A stretch of DNA of 40,777 bases from Xanthobacteraceae bacterium (GTDB lineage Bacteria > Pseudomonadota > Alphaproteobacteria > Rhizobiales > Xanthobacteraceae), in NCBI GenBank assembly GCA_030037065.1, contig JASHRW010000017.1:1-40777 (forward strand), in the 5' to 3' direction. The translations under genes and the position numbers were made by a program. Shown in pieces: positions 7,573 through 15,672 of the stretch. Positions within the stretch are counted from its first letter, which is position 1; each line of letters starts with the position of its first letter. The notes under the pieces are model-generated. The model was given only the letters and a program-made list of their open reading frames with translations, did no database searches and was not told the DNA's origin.

Positions 7573-8340
7573 CTACGACCTCACCCGCCCGCCATCCACA
7601 TTGAGCGTCTGGCCGGTCATGAAGGCGGCGTCGTCGCTGGTGAGAAAGGACAGCGCGCCGATCAGATCCTCCGGCACCTCCACCCGCTTGATCGCCTGCA
7701 TGGTGGCGATGGCGGCGAATTCCTCGTCCATGTTGGCGAAACCCGGACGCGGCTTGCGCACGATCGTTCCCGGCGAACGGGTGAGCCCAGGCGCGATGGC
7801 GTTGACCGTGATGCCGTCGGCGGCGACGTCGCCGGCGAGCCCGCGGGTGAAGCCGATGACGCCGCCCTTAGAGGCGACGTAATGGGCAAAGCCGGTGGTC
7901 ACCGAGCCGAACGTGCTCGAGGCCAGGTTGACGATGCGGCCCCATTTGCGCGCGCGCATGCCGGGAACGAACGCGGCCGTGACCAGGAACGTGCCGTCAA
8001 GATTGATCGAGAGGACTCGCCGCCAATCGGCAAACGTCATGCCGGCAAAATCCTGCTGCGGATAAATGCCGGCGCAGTTTACCACGATATCAACGCGGCC
8101 GAATTTTGCCTGCACTTGTCTCGCCATCGCCGCGACCGAGTCCTCATTCGCGACGTCGCAGGCGACAGCGAGCGCGTTGCGTCCGGCGGCTTCGACGAGC
8201 TTCACGGTTTCTGCGCCGTCGGCCATGTCGGCGATGGCGACATGCACGCCGTCCTCGGCGAGACGCTTGGCGAAGGCTTGCCCGATGCCCTTGGCGGCAC
8301 CGGTGATCACGGCGACTCTGTCCTTGTGCCCTTTGCCCAC
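7573..8340 (-). CDS. Short-chain dehydrogenase/reductase (SDR)
   Basis: A 255-residue classical SDR using NAD(P)H. It shows the Rossmann motif TGAAKGIG (13-20), NCAG (88-91), Asn113, a catalytic Ser in NLASSTFG (141-142), and Tyr154 and Lys158 in YVASK. The C-terminus FMTGQTLNVDGG is typical of FabG-like enzymes. The GTG at 8340 is chosen because a perfect AGGAGG lies 5 nt upstream; an ATG 27 nt further upstream has no such support. It ends 15 nt from the convergent oxygenase gene. The substrate is not predictable. Confidence 0.88.
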   Translation of the reverse strand: MGKGHKDRVAVITGAAKGIGQAFAKRLAEDGVHVAIADMADGAETVKLVEAAGRNALAVACDVANEDSVAAMARQVQAKFGRVDIVVNCAGIYPQQDFAGMTFADWRRVLSINLDGTFLVTAAFVPGMRARKWGRIVNLASSTFGSVTTGFAHYVASKGGVIGFTRGLAGDVAADGITVNAIAPGLTRSPGTIVRKPRPGFANMDEEFAAIATMQAIKRVEVPEDLIGALSFLTSDDAAFMTGQTLNVDGGRVRS

Positions 8341-8506
8341 GGATTCCTCCTGAGTGATTATTGCCATCCGGCCCGAGTTTATCGGCGATTTCTCGGGATG
8401 CGTAGCGCCGCAAAATAAAAGGGAAAAACTTTGCGCTATCGCAGAGCCGGAATTTTCCGCGTTAACCGGACTACGTGTTGCCCGCGTTCCCGGCTAAGTT
8501 CGTGCT

Positions 8507-8885
8507 ATGCCGAAACGGCTCTTCACATTCTGTGCACTCGTCGTCTTGTTCGCCGCCACGGCAGGTGCGCTTGCCGACGACCATCTCAGCTATGCGACTC
8601 CGAAGGGCTACCCACCCGCTGCGCAGATCGCGAAAGCCGGCGGCTGCGCGCCCAGGGACAACACAGCGCGTATTCTCAAGAGCCCCCATCCGCTTGATCT
8701 GGCACCGAACTGGACAGGGACGAACTATATCGGCACCGGCTGGACTTTCATGCCGAAACGCTACGTGGTCGATCCCGACCTGCAGGGCGGCATCTATCTG
8801 GAGGGCAATCTCATTACCACCCGCGTCGCGACGCTGCCGGGCGATCTGTTCATTTCTCTATGCCGAGTGGGACTGCGCGCATTAG
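8507..8885 (+). CDS. Secreted small protein with a probable frameshift near its end
   Basis: The N-terminus is a signal peptide (MPKRLFTFCALVVLFAATAGALA, then DDHLSYATPKGYPP). The mature part (TGTNYIGTGWTFMPKRYVVD, then LQGGIYLEGNLITTRVATLPGDLF) looks like a folded periplasmic domain of unknown family. After about residue 118 the frame becomes arginine-rich and continues open into the next gene to 9526. In the +1 frame the same DNA reads FLYAEWDCAH and stops at 8885, a more natural end. I therefore infer a one-base shift around 8850-8862, or a sequencing slip. As read, the open frame would make an odd signal-peptide/nitroreductase fusion. Confidence 0.5.
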
Positions 8886-8956
8886 GCGGCTCTCCAGGTC
8901 CGAATTTGTCGCTCGCACCGCGCTGTGCTACGCGCACGCGCCTGGAGTCTGAAGAA

Positions 8957-9526
8957 ATGCCCGAGGCCCTTGAACTCCTCAAAACCCGCCGCTCGTTCAA
9001 GGCGGTCGAGCTGAAAGGTCCGCCACCGTCGGCGATTGAGATCGATACCCTGCTCACCATCGCCTCGCGGGTACCCGACCACGGCAAGCTCACGCCGTGG
9101 CGCTTCATCGTGTTCGAGGGCGCCGCGCGAGATCGAGCCGGTGCAGCGATCGTTGCCGCCTTTCGCGCCAAATACCCGGATGCCAAGCCCGAACAGGCGG
9201 AGGCCGAACGTGCGCGGCTTTCCCGCGCGCCGCTCGTCATTGCCGTTGTGAGCCGTGCCGCGCCGCATGTGAAAATTCCGGAATGGGAACAGGTGCTCTC
9301 CGCCGGCGCCGCGGCGATGAACCTCGTGCTCGCCGCGCACGCGCTTGGCTATGGCGCGAGCTGGATCACCGAATGGTACGCCTACGATCGATCCGTGCTT
9401 GATGCTCTCGGGCTAAAGCCGCACGAGAAGATCGCGGGCTTCGTCCACATCGGCCGCCCGCCGGGGCTGCAGGAGGATCGGCCGCGCCCGCCGCTTGCCG
9501 AGATCGCCACGCGCTTTGGCACCTAG
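8957..9526 (+). CDS. Nitroreductase family protein (YdjA-like)
   Basis: This is a 189-residue FMN-dependent nitroreductase-like protein. It begins MPEALELLKTRRSFKAVEL (RRS binds the FMN phosphate in this family) and has the SRVPDHGKLTPWRFIVFEG block typical of the YdjA branch. Other blocks are LVIAVVSRA, QVLSAGAAAMNLVLAAHALG and GYGASWITEWYAYD, ending with AGFVHIGRPPG. The ATG at 8957 is chosen as the domain's natural start. An upstream in-frame extension back to 8507 is considered accidental. Physiological substrate unknown. Confidence 0.88.
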   Translation: MPEALELLKTRRSFKAVELKGPPPSAIEIDTLLTIASRVPDHGKLTPWRFIVFEGAARDRAGAAIVAAFRAKYPDAKPEQAEAERARLSRAPLVIAVVSRAAPHVKIPEWEQVLSAGAAAMNLVLAAHALGYGASWITEWYAYDRSVLDALGLKPHEKIAGFVHIGRPPGLQEDRPRPPLAEIATRFGT

Positions 9527-9656
9527 CGGATGGTCGGGCCAATCCGAATGACGTACTGGGAAAGCGGACTCTCTTGCCCACGACTTCGGTTTTGATATTT
9601 CGCAATGGCTGTCGCGGCGCGAGCGCGATAATTCACCTAAATTCCGGAAGCCCGGG

Positions 9657-9908
9657 ATGCCGGACATGAGGATCGTGCCGTTCGTGCTGGGAGTGCTCGC
9701 AGGCGTAGCGGTATTCAGCGTCGGTGCGAAGGCGCAGAGTTATCCGTGGTGCGCGGTTCTGAGTATGGGCGATGCCGCCTATAATTGCGGCTTCGTCAGC
9801 CGCGAGCAGTGCATGGCCAGCCTGAGCGGGATCGGGGGGTTTTGCGAGCGAAATCCACAGTACGTCTCGCCTGCCAGTGCCGGGCTGCGCTCGGCGCCGC
9901 GCCGCTAG
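9657..9908 (+). CDS. DUF3551-type small secreted protein
   Basis: The product has 83 residues with a signal peptide (MRIVPFVLGVLAGVAVFSVGAKA) and the DUF3551 signature: YPWCAVL, YNCGFVSREQCMASLSGIGG and FCERNPQY. Four Cys in the mature part probably form two disulfides. The family is abundant, with many copies, in Bradyrhizobium and relatives; its role is unknown. Two ATGs (9657 and 9666) are possible starts; the first has GGAAG 6 nt upstream. Confidence 0.82.
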   Translation: MPDMRIVPFVLGVLAGVAVFSVGAKAQSYPWCAVLSMGDAAYNCGFVSREQCMASLSGIGGFCERNPQYVSPASAGLRSAPRR

Positions 9909-9928
9909 ATCGCCTGCTTGCGCCTACG

Positions 9929-10132
9929 TTATGGCTGGGAAGCCGGCTGGGCGAGGTGAATTCGCCAGCATTTGGCGTCAACCTCGATCAGGGTGATCGC
10001 CTCCGCGAGATTGACCACGTAACCGAGAAAAATTCTGCTTAACCAGCCCTGCCGCTGCACTTTGAAGCGGCCGTAGTTTTCAATCACGTAATAGGTGCTG
10101 TTTCCGCAACTGAAGGCGCGTTCCGACGCCAT
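9929..10132 (-). CDS. Small hypothetical protein (67 aa)
   Basis: A 67-codon frame with a strong GGAGG 5 nt before its ATG at 10132. The sequence STYYVIENYGRFKVQRQGW followed by LAEAITLIEVDA looks like a short beta-beta-beta-helix domain, similar to small proteins I remember from Bradyrhizobium genomes (pattern YVIENxGRFxVxRKxxLG). No function is known. It converges on the DUF3551 gene. Confidence 0.6.
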   Translation of the reverse strand: MASERAFSCGNSTYYVIENYGRFKVQRQGWLSRIFLGYVVNLAEAITLIEVDAKCWRIHLAQPASQP

Positions 10133-10369
10133 CGGAGCCTCCGTAGTCTTCGGCAGCCCCTTCCGCCCACCTCTCTCATATATGCACGCCGCCTGCGCCT
10201 ATTCAACAAACGATGCCGCGATCGAATGACTCGAAGCCGGTGCGCGGGGCGTCCCGATGAATCGACCGCCGACGCACAGGATGAAGACCGCAACGCGACC
10301 GTATCGCGCAGCAGAACAACGCGCTCGAACGGCTGATCAAGGAGCGCGATGTGCCAATAGCTCGTTGCG

Positions 10370-10738
10370 CTATTTCGCCTTGATCTGCGCTGGATCGTTG
10401 AGAATGATCTCGGGCCTGCCCTGATAGAGACGGATCGAGCCGGTTACTTCGACCGTTTTACCGCCGAATGCGCCGACATCGGGAAATTTGCCCGCGTCGT
10501 CCTTGAAAATGACGGCCGCGAAGGCATTATTCGGATATTGGCCGCCGATATCGAGAAAGGTCGCCCCAGAATTCGATTTGTGAATGCCGCTGACGGCTCC
10601 TTTGACGGTGACGACCTGACCGACATGCGCCTGTGCTTGATTGGCCGGGACAGTTTCGGCGCGGACCGCAGTTATCGGCAGCATGAGCGCCAACGACAAC
10701 CCAAGTCCAAGGCTGCCCGCAAGAATATTCGTTTTCAT
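10370..10738 (-). CDS. Periplasmic OB-fold-like protein
   Basis: The 122-residue product starts at the ATG at 10738, with GAGGGAG about 6 nt upstream. A signal peptide (MKTNILAGSLGLGLSLALML...VRA-E) is followed by a small beta-barrel pattern: AHVGQVVTVKGAVSGIHKSN, ATFLDIGGQYPNNAFAAVIF, KTVEVTGSIRLYQGRPEIIL, ending NDPAQI. This is the usual look of an OB-fold (nucleic-acid-binding/YhcR-like) domain exported to the periplasm. The ligand is unknown. Confidence 0.75.
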   Translation of the reverse strand: MKTNILAGSLGLGLSLALMLPITAVRAETVPANQAQAHVGQVVTVKGAVSGIHKSNSGATFLDIGGQYPNNAFAAVIFKDDAGKFPDVGAFGGKTVEVTGSIRLYQGRPEIILNDPAQIKAK

Positions 10739-10826
10739 TTGCATCTCCCTCAGTTGCGGATGGGTTGAGCAGCCGCGAAATTCGTCTTCGCCGCTGTTTG
10801 ATAATGGCCTCACTTGGCTCCACGCG

Positions 10827-10958
10827 TTAGAGCAACCGCCGTAAAGCCAGCCAAAACTCGCGGCCTTGGAGTGCCCAAAACGCCAAGCTGTAGGCGCTGC
10901 CTAGCGCCAAGAACGCAATCGCCCCGCCCAATTCGAAAGGCCTGCTTTTTCGCGGCAT
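10827..10958 (-). CDS. Small membrane protein (43 aa)
   Basis: A 43-codon frame starting at the ATG at 10958: a basic start (MPRKSRPFELGG) followed by one hydrophobic helix (AIAFLALGSAYSLAFWALQG) and a basic end (REFWLALRRLL). The positive-inside pattern suits a single-pass inner-membrane peptide. The ribosome site is weak, so this is a modest-confidence call. Confidence 0.35.
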   Translation of the reverse strand: MPRKSRPFELGGAIAFLALGSAYSLAFWALQGREFWLALRRLL

Positions 10959-11146
10959 GCCGGATTTTCGCTGGTGTGCTGTCACGATTTCCTGTTCCGC
11001 CGGCAGATCGCGTGTCACTGGCCACAACACGCGAGTGTTTAGAACGAAACAAGAACATATTTATCGCTCGCCGTCAAGTTGCATGACGGTGCGTCGGCTG
11101 GGCCGTCCGGTTATGCTTCGGCCGCGCCTCACCGGGGAGACCAGCC

Positions 11147-11917
11147 ATGCCGGGACTTCTGCAAGACCACATCGCGGCTGTGACCGGCGCGGGATCCGGG
11201 ATCGGCCGCGCCATTGCACTCGGCTACGCGCGCGAAGACGCGCAGATCGCCGTGCTCGACATCAATGGCCAGACCGCGGCGCGAACGGCCGCCGCTATCC
11301 GCGCGGCCGGCGGCAAGGCGCGAGATTTCGCGCTCGATATCACCGATCGCAACGCTTGCCGTGCGATCGCGGCGCAGGTCGCGGCAGAAATCGGGCCGAT
11401 CTCGATCCTCGTCAACAATGCCGGCATCAACCGGCGCAACGCGTTTACCGGCGATGCGGATGCGGTGGTCAAGGACTGGCAGGACATTATGGCGATCAAC
11501 CTCAACGGCCCTTTCAACGTGACCCACGCATTTCTGGATCAACTGCGCCGCGCCAAGGGCCGCATCGTCAACATCGCGTCGATCCAATCCTTCGTGCACG
11601 TCCGCACGCCGAATTCGCCGGCCTACACCACATCGAAACATGGCGTGCTCGGCTTTACCCGCGCGCTTGCGGCGGAACTCGGCAAGGACGGCGTGCGCGT
11701 CAACGCCATCGGCCCCGGCCTGATCGAGACGCCGTTGAACGAAAGAGTCCGCGCTAACAATCCGGAGCTGATAAAGATCTTTCTCGACCATACCCCGCTC
11801 GGCCGCACCGGCAAGCCGGAGGACATCGTCGGTCCGGCAATCTTTCTCGCCTCCGACCTTTCGGCTTACGTCACCGGGTCGATCGTTATGGCGGACGGCG
11901 GCTATCGGACGATTTGA
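11147..11917 (+). CDS. Short-chain dehydrogenase/reductase (FabG/gluconate 5-dehydrogenase-like)
   Basis: A 256-residue classical SDR: TGAGSGIG (13-20), NNAG (90-93), Asn118, Ser145 in NIASIQS, and Tyr160/Lys164 in YTTSK. VLDIN after the second beta strand puts an Asp where NAD-preferring enzymes have an acidic residue, so NAD is the more likely cofactor. The end AYVTGSIVMADGGY is standard. Overall it looks like a sugar-acid or 3-oxoacyl reductase; the substrate is not settled. It ends 4 nt from the convergent solitary brnA. Confidence 0.88.
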   Translation: MPGLLQDHIAAVTGAGSGIGRAIALGYAREDAQIAVLDINGQTAARTAAAIRAAGGKARDFALDITDRNACRAIAAQVAAEIGPISILVNNAGINRRNAFTGDADAVVKDWQDIMAINLNGPFNVTHAFLDQLRRAKGRIVNIASIQSFVHVRTPNSPAYTTSKHGVLGFTRALAAELGKDGVRVNAIGPGLIETPLNERVRANNPELIKIFLDHTPLGRTGKPEDIVGPAIFLASDLSAYVTGSIVMADGGYRTI

Positions 11918-11921
11918 GACG

Positions 11922-12149
11922 CTACTTACCCGCCGCCTTGCGCAGCGCGGCGTTGATGCGTTCCTGCCAGCCCGGGCCGTCTGCCTGGAAGAAGTCGAGT
12001 ACGTCGCGATCGATGCGCAGCGATACCATTTCCTTCACACCCGGCAGCGACGGCGGCTTCGGCGGCAATTCCGCCGGCTTCGGCGCGGTCACTGCCTTGA
12101 AGGCCTTCTCGGCTGCGGTGCGCGGATCGTAGGTCGGCCGTCGGCTCAT
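11922..12149 (-). CDS. Solitary BrnA-type antitoxin
   Basis: This 75-residue protein has the BrnA C-terminal signature (MVSLRIDRDVLDFFQADGPG, then WQERINAALRKAAGK), a ribbon-helix-helix DNA-binding fold, after a proline-rich N-terminus. No brnT precedes it: the 68 nt upstream hold no gene and the next upstream gene is a reductase on the same strand. It may be the surviving half of a lost module, or a trans-acting regulator of the other two brnTA pairs. Identity as a BrnA-family protein is good; the role is inference. Confidence 0.8.
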   Translation of the reverse strand: MSRRPTYDPRTAAEKAFKAVTAPKPAELPPKPPSLPGVKEMVSLRIDRDVLDFFQADGPGWQERINAALRKAAGK

Positions 12150-12217
12150 GCCGACTTTATAGCAGGTGCTGCGTCGAGTCGGCGGATAAAATGCGTTGGT
12201 TTGTGAACGGAGCCGAT

Positions 12218-13141
12218 CTAGGCGACGGCCGCGTCGTTGATCACGCGCAACAGCGTGAGCAGTGCGCGGTTGAGCGGCGTCGCGATGCCGTGGCGCTCTC
12301 CGGCGGCGACGATGGCGCCGGTCAGCGCTTCGACTTCGAGCCGCCGGCCGGCGAGCCGATCGAAATACATCGAGGTGCCGAGTTCGCCCGAAAACGTGAA
12401 CAGCGTCGCCAGCGCGCGTGCCGGTTCGTCGTCAGTGAGGCGGACACCTTCGGCGCGGGCAACCGCCACCGCCTCGTCGAGGATCTTAAGACAAAGCTCT
12501 CGCACGTCGGGGCGACGCAAAACCGCCTGCCGTTGCAGCGTGAGCGCGGTGATCGGGTTGGCGACGGCGTTTATCAAAAGTTTGCGCCAGGCGAGCGCGG
12601 CGAAGTCGTCGCTGAGCGCCACGCGTAGCGGTGTACCGGCGAACAACTCGGCGAAGGCGCGTCCGCAATCGTCGTCCGGCACGGCGATGTCCCGATCTGA
12701 TCCCTGCCGCAGCCTCACGCGGTCGGGCGCGAGTCGCTCGCCGTTGTAATAGACAATCGCCGGCAAGACGGTGGCGCCGCCGGCGAACGGCGCGATGCGC
12801 TCGACGTGGCCGATGCCGTTCTGCAGAACCGCGATGCGCGTCGATGGCGCACAAAGCCGCGCGAGCCAGGGCGCGGCGGAGTCGGTCTGGTATGTCTTGG
12901 TGCACAATAGCACCCAATCGGCCGGTTCTTCGAGCTGAGCCGGATCAGTGACGGCGCGCAGCGGCAATGCGACCGTGCCGTCGGGTTGCTCCAGCGTGAG
13001 CCGTTCGACGGGCCGGCGCGTGCAGGCGATGACATGGTAACGCGTGGCAACGGCAAGACAGCCGGCGGCGACGCCGCCAATGCTGCCAAGGCCGACAATG
13101 GCCACACTGAGACGCCGGTCTGTGTGCGTGGGCGCAGACAT
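12218..13141 (-). CDS. 2-dehydropantoate 2-reductase-like protein (ApbA/PanE family)
   Basis: A 307-residue protein starting at the ATG at 13141. It has an N-terminal Rossmann motif VAIVGLGSIGG, an LQNGIGHVERI block, the family Lys in AWRKLLINAVANPITAL and a C-terminal helical domain with SMYFDRLAGRRLEVEALTG. PanE reduces ketopantoate to pantoate with NADPH for coenzyme A synthesis, but many paralogues act on other 2-oxo acids. No other pantothenate gene is nearby, so the exact substrate is left open. Confidence 0.85.
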   Translation of the reverse strand: MSAPTHTDRRLSVAIVGLGSIGGVAAGCLAVATRYHVIACTRRPVERLTLEQPDGTVALPLRAVTDPAQLEEPADWVLLCTKTYQTDSAAPWLARLCAPSTRIAVLQNGIGHVERIAPFAGGATVLPAIVYYNGERLAPDRVRLRQGSDRDIAVPDDDCGRAFAELFAGTPLRVALSDDFAALAWRKLLINAVANPITALTLQRQAVLRRPDVRELCLKILDEAVAVARAEGVRLTDDEPARALATLFTFSGELGTSMYFDRLAGRRLEVEALTGAIVAAGERHGIATPLNRALLTLLRVINDAAVA

Positions 13142-13335
13142 GACCGTCAAACGTAGTCCAGGCGGAGCCCAACGCAATCCGGCAGCGGCGGAGCGCACAT
13201 CCGCTATTTGCGTCAGGACCGGTGTGACCGATTTGCCGCACCTCTCTCGTTATTCGCCGCCGCCACGATAGCGCCGCGCTGATGCCTTGATTCCCCGCGA
13301 CTTGGGAGTTTCTCAACACGATGAAGGGAAATAGC

Positions 13336-13632
13336 GTGAAGTTCAAAATCTTATTCGCGGGGGCAATCGCGGCGTCGATTGCTTGCCCGCTTGTGGCGCA
13401 GGCGCAGGGAGTGCCGGACGGCATCGCGCACGGTGCTTACGTTGGGGCCCAGGCGGCCGGCCCTATTGGAGGATTCGTCGGCGGTGTGGTCGGCGGGTTC
13501 ATCGGCGGGGTCGATGGCCTCTTGGGCATCCGGCCGGTATCCTACGCGCCCGGCGGGCCGCCGGTTTATCGACACCATCGCCGCTGGCACCGGCATGCTT
13601 ACCGCCATGCTCATCATAAAACGACCGGATAG
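13336..13632 (+). CDS. Secreted Gly-zipper/His-rich small protein
   Basis: 98 residues from a GTG at 13336, chosen because AAGGGA lies 6 nt upstream; an ATG 15 nt earlier is the alternative. A signal peptide (MKFKILFAGAIAASIACPLVAQAQG) is followed by a glycine-zipper region (GPIGGFVGGVVGGFIGG) that could insert into or lie on a membrane. The tail is strongly basic and His-rich (YRHHRRWHRHAYRHAHHK), a possible metal-binding end. A CCCGGC/GCCGGG hairpin at 13663-13680 follows but lacks a T-run. Function unknown. Confidence 0.7.
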   Translation: MKFKILFAGAIAASIACPLVAQAQGVPDGIAHGAYVGAQAAGPIGGFVGGVVGGFIGGVDGLLGIRPVSYAPGGPPVYRHHRRWHRHAYRHAHHKTTG

Positions 13633-13717
13633 CCGCCGGCACCGACCTTAGAGTAAACAGAACCCGGCTCCTGCGCCGGGCTCTGCATTCCGCCGATGAT
13701 TGCCCCGCGTGGCAACT

Positions 13718-13759
13718 AAAGAAAAACCCGAACTTGCGGAATCCCCGCGAGTCCGGGTT
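13718..13759 (-). terminator. Rho-independent terminator of the gene at 13858-14091
   Basis: On the minus strand a GC-rich stem closed by AACCCG/CGGGTT (13725-13759) is followed directly by a T-rich run (TTTTTCTTT), the classic form. It lies about 100 nt downstream of the minus-strand secreted-protein gene. Confidence 0.75.
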
Positions 13760-13857
13760 CGTTTCGGCGCTTCCGTTCCGTTTGTTCCGGCATTTTCAAA
13801 ATAGCCGGCCGGCAGTCTCATTCTTTGGTTGGCTTTGTTTCGTAAACCGTCACGGAA

Positions 13858-14091
13858 CTACCGAACCGCACCGATGCCGAGTCCGGAGCCGCAGCCGGTG
13901 CGCGGGCCCGGTCCGCCTCTTTCGCAATCGGATGCTGGTGGGCCGTAGTTGTATGGTCCGGGCTGGTAATAATCGTAATAGTCCTGTCCGTATGTTCCGC
14001 GGTAATAGGCTTGTGCCAAGCTGGCGGTGCTCATTCCGAGTGTCGTGGCGAGGAGCAATGACGCCGCCAGCGCGAGTTTCTTCGCAGTCAT
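13858..14091 (-). CDS. Small secreted Tyr-rich protein
   Basis: 77 residues with a signal peptide (MTAKKLALAASLLLATTLGM...AQA) and a low-complexity mature part rich in Tyr, Gly and Pro (YYRGTYGQDYYDYYQPGPYN), with two Cys near the end. GGGAG lies 8 nt before the ATG at 14091, and a good terminator follows, so it is probably expressed. No known function. Confidence 0.65.
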   Translation of the reverse strand: MTAKKLALAASLLLATTLGMSTASLAQAYYRGTYGQDYYDYYQPGPYNYGPPASDCERGGPGPRTGCGSGLGIGAVR

Positions 14092-14293
14092 GGTTCAGTC
14101 TCCCTGTTCTTTACTGCCTGAATGAAAACCTGCAGACGACTGCTTTCGTTCCTCATAAAGTTCTTGCATCGGTCTGCCAGTGGAATCGCGTCCTCGAATA
14201 GTTCCAAGCGGAGCGGCGCATGCCGTGGAGGCCGAGAGCCGCATCGACGCTGAGTGCGAATTAAGCTGCGAGCGAAAAAATTAAATTTGGTAC

Positions 14294-14353
14294 GTCGCCG
14301 ACTACAGCGGTGCGTTCCATGCGCCGCCGCTAGGCAGCGGAATCGTCGGCGAC
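14294..14353. other. Long perfect-ended hairpin in a gene-free stretch
   Basis: The 421-nt gap between 14092 and 14512 holds no convincing gene. Within it GTCGCCGAC (14294-14302) and GTCGGCGAC (14345-14353) form a perfect 9-bp outer stem, and an inner imperfect stem AGCGGTGCG/GCGCCGCCGCT follows. There is no T-run on either side, so it is not a standard terminator. It could be a structured leader or RNA element upstream of the flavin reductase gene. Confidence 0.4.
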
Positions 14354-14512
14354 TTAAAGCTAGGGCCGTGGAAAAACTTGACGTCGACGTCTCCGCACGA
14401 TGCCGATGTTTGTATCGATGAGCTGGTTGCAAAGATTGACTATGGTATGGCCGCCGGCCTAATCGACACTGGATGTTGCGCAATCTTGCGCTGCGCTTTG
14501 TGAAGGGACCGC

Positions 14513-15136
14513 ATGCCTGACTACCTCGAACTCGATCCTACAACGGCCGAACGACGTCAGGTCTACCGGATGCTGGTCGGCTCGGTGGTGCCGCGTCCAA
14601 TCGGCTGGGCGTCAACGGTGAGCAACCAGGGTCGCACCAATCTCGCGCCGTTCAGCTTCTTCACCGTGGTCTGCGTCGTCCCGCCGATGATTTCGCTCAC
14701 CATCGCGCGCAATCCGAACGGCAGCGAGAAGCACACGCTGAAGAACGTCCGCCAGACCGGCGAGTTCTGCTTCAACGTGGTGACCGAGCCGGTGTGGAAG
14801 GAGATGGTCGACTCGGCCAATGGTTTTCCCGAGGAGGATTCCGAATTTGACGAGACCGGGCTCACCCCGCTGCCCAGCGTGAAAATTAAACCGCCGCGGG
14901 TCAAAGAAGTGCCGATCCATTTCGAATGCAGGCTGCACCAGGTCATCGAGCTTGGCCCCAACCGGCATCCGCTGGTTATCGGCGAGGTGGTTTTGATGCA
15001 TGTTGATCAGGCGTGCATGACCGACGGCTACATCGACATGCGTAAGCTGCATCCGATCGGCCGCCTGAATGGATTTTTCTACTCGACGATCGGCGAGATT
15101 TTTGAGCGCAAGTTCGATGACGGTCAGCCGCGCTAG
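14513..15136 (+). CDS. Flavin reductase family protein (FMN-binding split barrel)
   Basis: The product has 207 residues. It shows the flavin-reductase-like split-barrel pattern: VGSVVPRPIGWASTV near the start (flavin phosphate loop), NLAPFSFFTVVCVVPPMISL, KHTLKNVRQTGEFCFNVV, then FECRLHQVIELG and HPLVIGEVVLMHVD. Proteins of this kind bind FMN and either reduce flavin with NAD(P)H or act as flavin-containing reductases. It stands alone, so no partner oxygenase is indicated. Confidence 0.87.
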   Translation: MPDYLELDPTTAERRQVYRMLVGSVVPRPIGWASTVSNQGRTNLAPFSFFTVVCVVPPMISLTIARNPNGSEKHTLKNVRQTGEFCFNVVTEPVWKEMVDSANGFPEEDSEFDETGLTPLPSVKIKPPRVKEVPIHFECRLHQVIELGPNRHPLVIGEVVLMHVDQACMTDGYIDMRKLHPIGRLNGFFYSTIGEIFERKFDDGQPR

Positions 15137-15207
15137 TGACGCGGCGGCTTCGCTTTCTCAAGTCAAACCGATAAAATGGCGGCCGCAACGATCGCGACCT
15201 AGCCCCG

Positions 15208-15462
15208 GTGAAGAAAATGGTACATGTGACCTACAGAGTCGTCCGCCACGAAGACGGCTGGGCTTACACCGTAAACGGCGTTTTTTCCGAAAGCTTTCCC
15301 AGTCATGCGCAGGCGCTCGCGGCGGCGCGCCGGGCTGCCACCGAACAGCGCCAGCCCGGAGAAAGCGAGACCATCGAATATGAAGACGAGCGCGGCAAGT
15401 GGCACATCGAGCGCGCGCCCGGTCGCGACCGGCCGGATACCGATGTCGAAGATAGCGCCTAA
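15208..15462 (+). CDS. DUF2188-like small protein
   Basis: 84 residues: VTYRVVRHEDGWAYTVNGVF, SESFPSHAQALAAARRAATE and a charged C-terminus. This matches the DUF2188 pattern of a small beta-hairpin plus helix domain in which a Gly-Trp hairpin is followed by an ARRAA helix. Start is either GTG 15208 or ATG 15217; the latter has GAAGAA just ahead. No function is known. Confidence 0.72.
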   Translation: MKKMVHVTYRVVRHEDGWAYTVNGVFSESFPSHAQALAAARRAATEQRQPGESETIEYEDERGKWHIERAPGRDRPDTDVEDSA

Positions 15463-15477
15463 CCTGAGCTCGCGCCG

Positions 15478-15612
15478 CTAAGCGGCTGCAGCGAACGCGT
15501 AGCCCGCATACGCATAGATCAGGATGCCGACGGCAAGTATCGTCGCCATGAGTAGAAGCGGGGTCAGTAGGCGACCGTCGTTCTTGCGATCGAGATCGTG
15601 CTGATTAGGCAT
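15478..15612 (-). CDS. Small single-pass membrane protein (44 aa)
   Basis: A 44-codon frame from the ATG at 15612: a polar start (MPNQHDLDRKNDGRLLTP), then one strong hydrophobic helix (LLLMATILAVGILIYAYAGY) and a short Ala-rich end. A charged lead followed by a clean transmembrane segment is unlikely by chance. The ribosome site is weak. It converges on the DUF2188 gene, 15 nt apart. Function unknown; such single-pass peptides often associate with larger membrane complexes. Confidence 0.55.
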   Translation of the reverse strand: MPNQHDLDRKNDGRLLTPLLLMATILAVGILIYAYAGYAFAAAA

Positions 15613-15672
15613 GACAAGCGCTCGTTTACGCCTCTACAGGCTAACGTGCGCGCGAGCGCTGCGGTTCCTTGT

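Noticed and set aside
10133-10369. Helical-looking fragment (frame containing IAQQNNALERLIKERDV)
   Set aside because: Short, no start codon or ribosome site, and no clear family; treated as intergenic.
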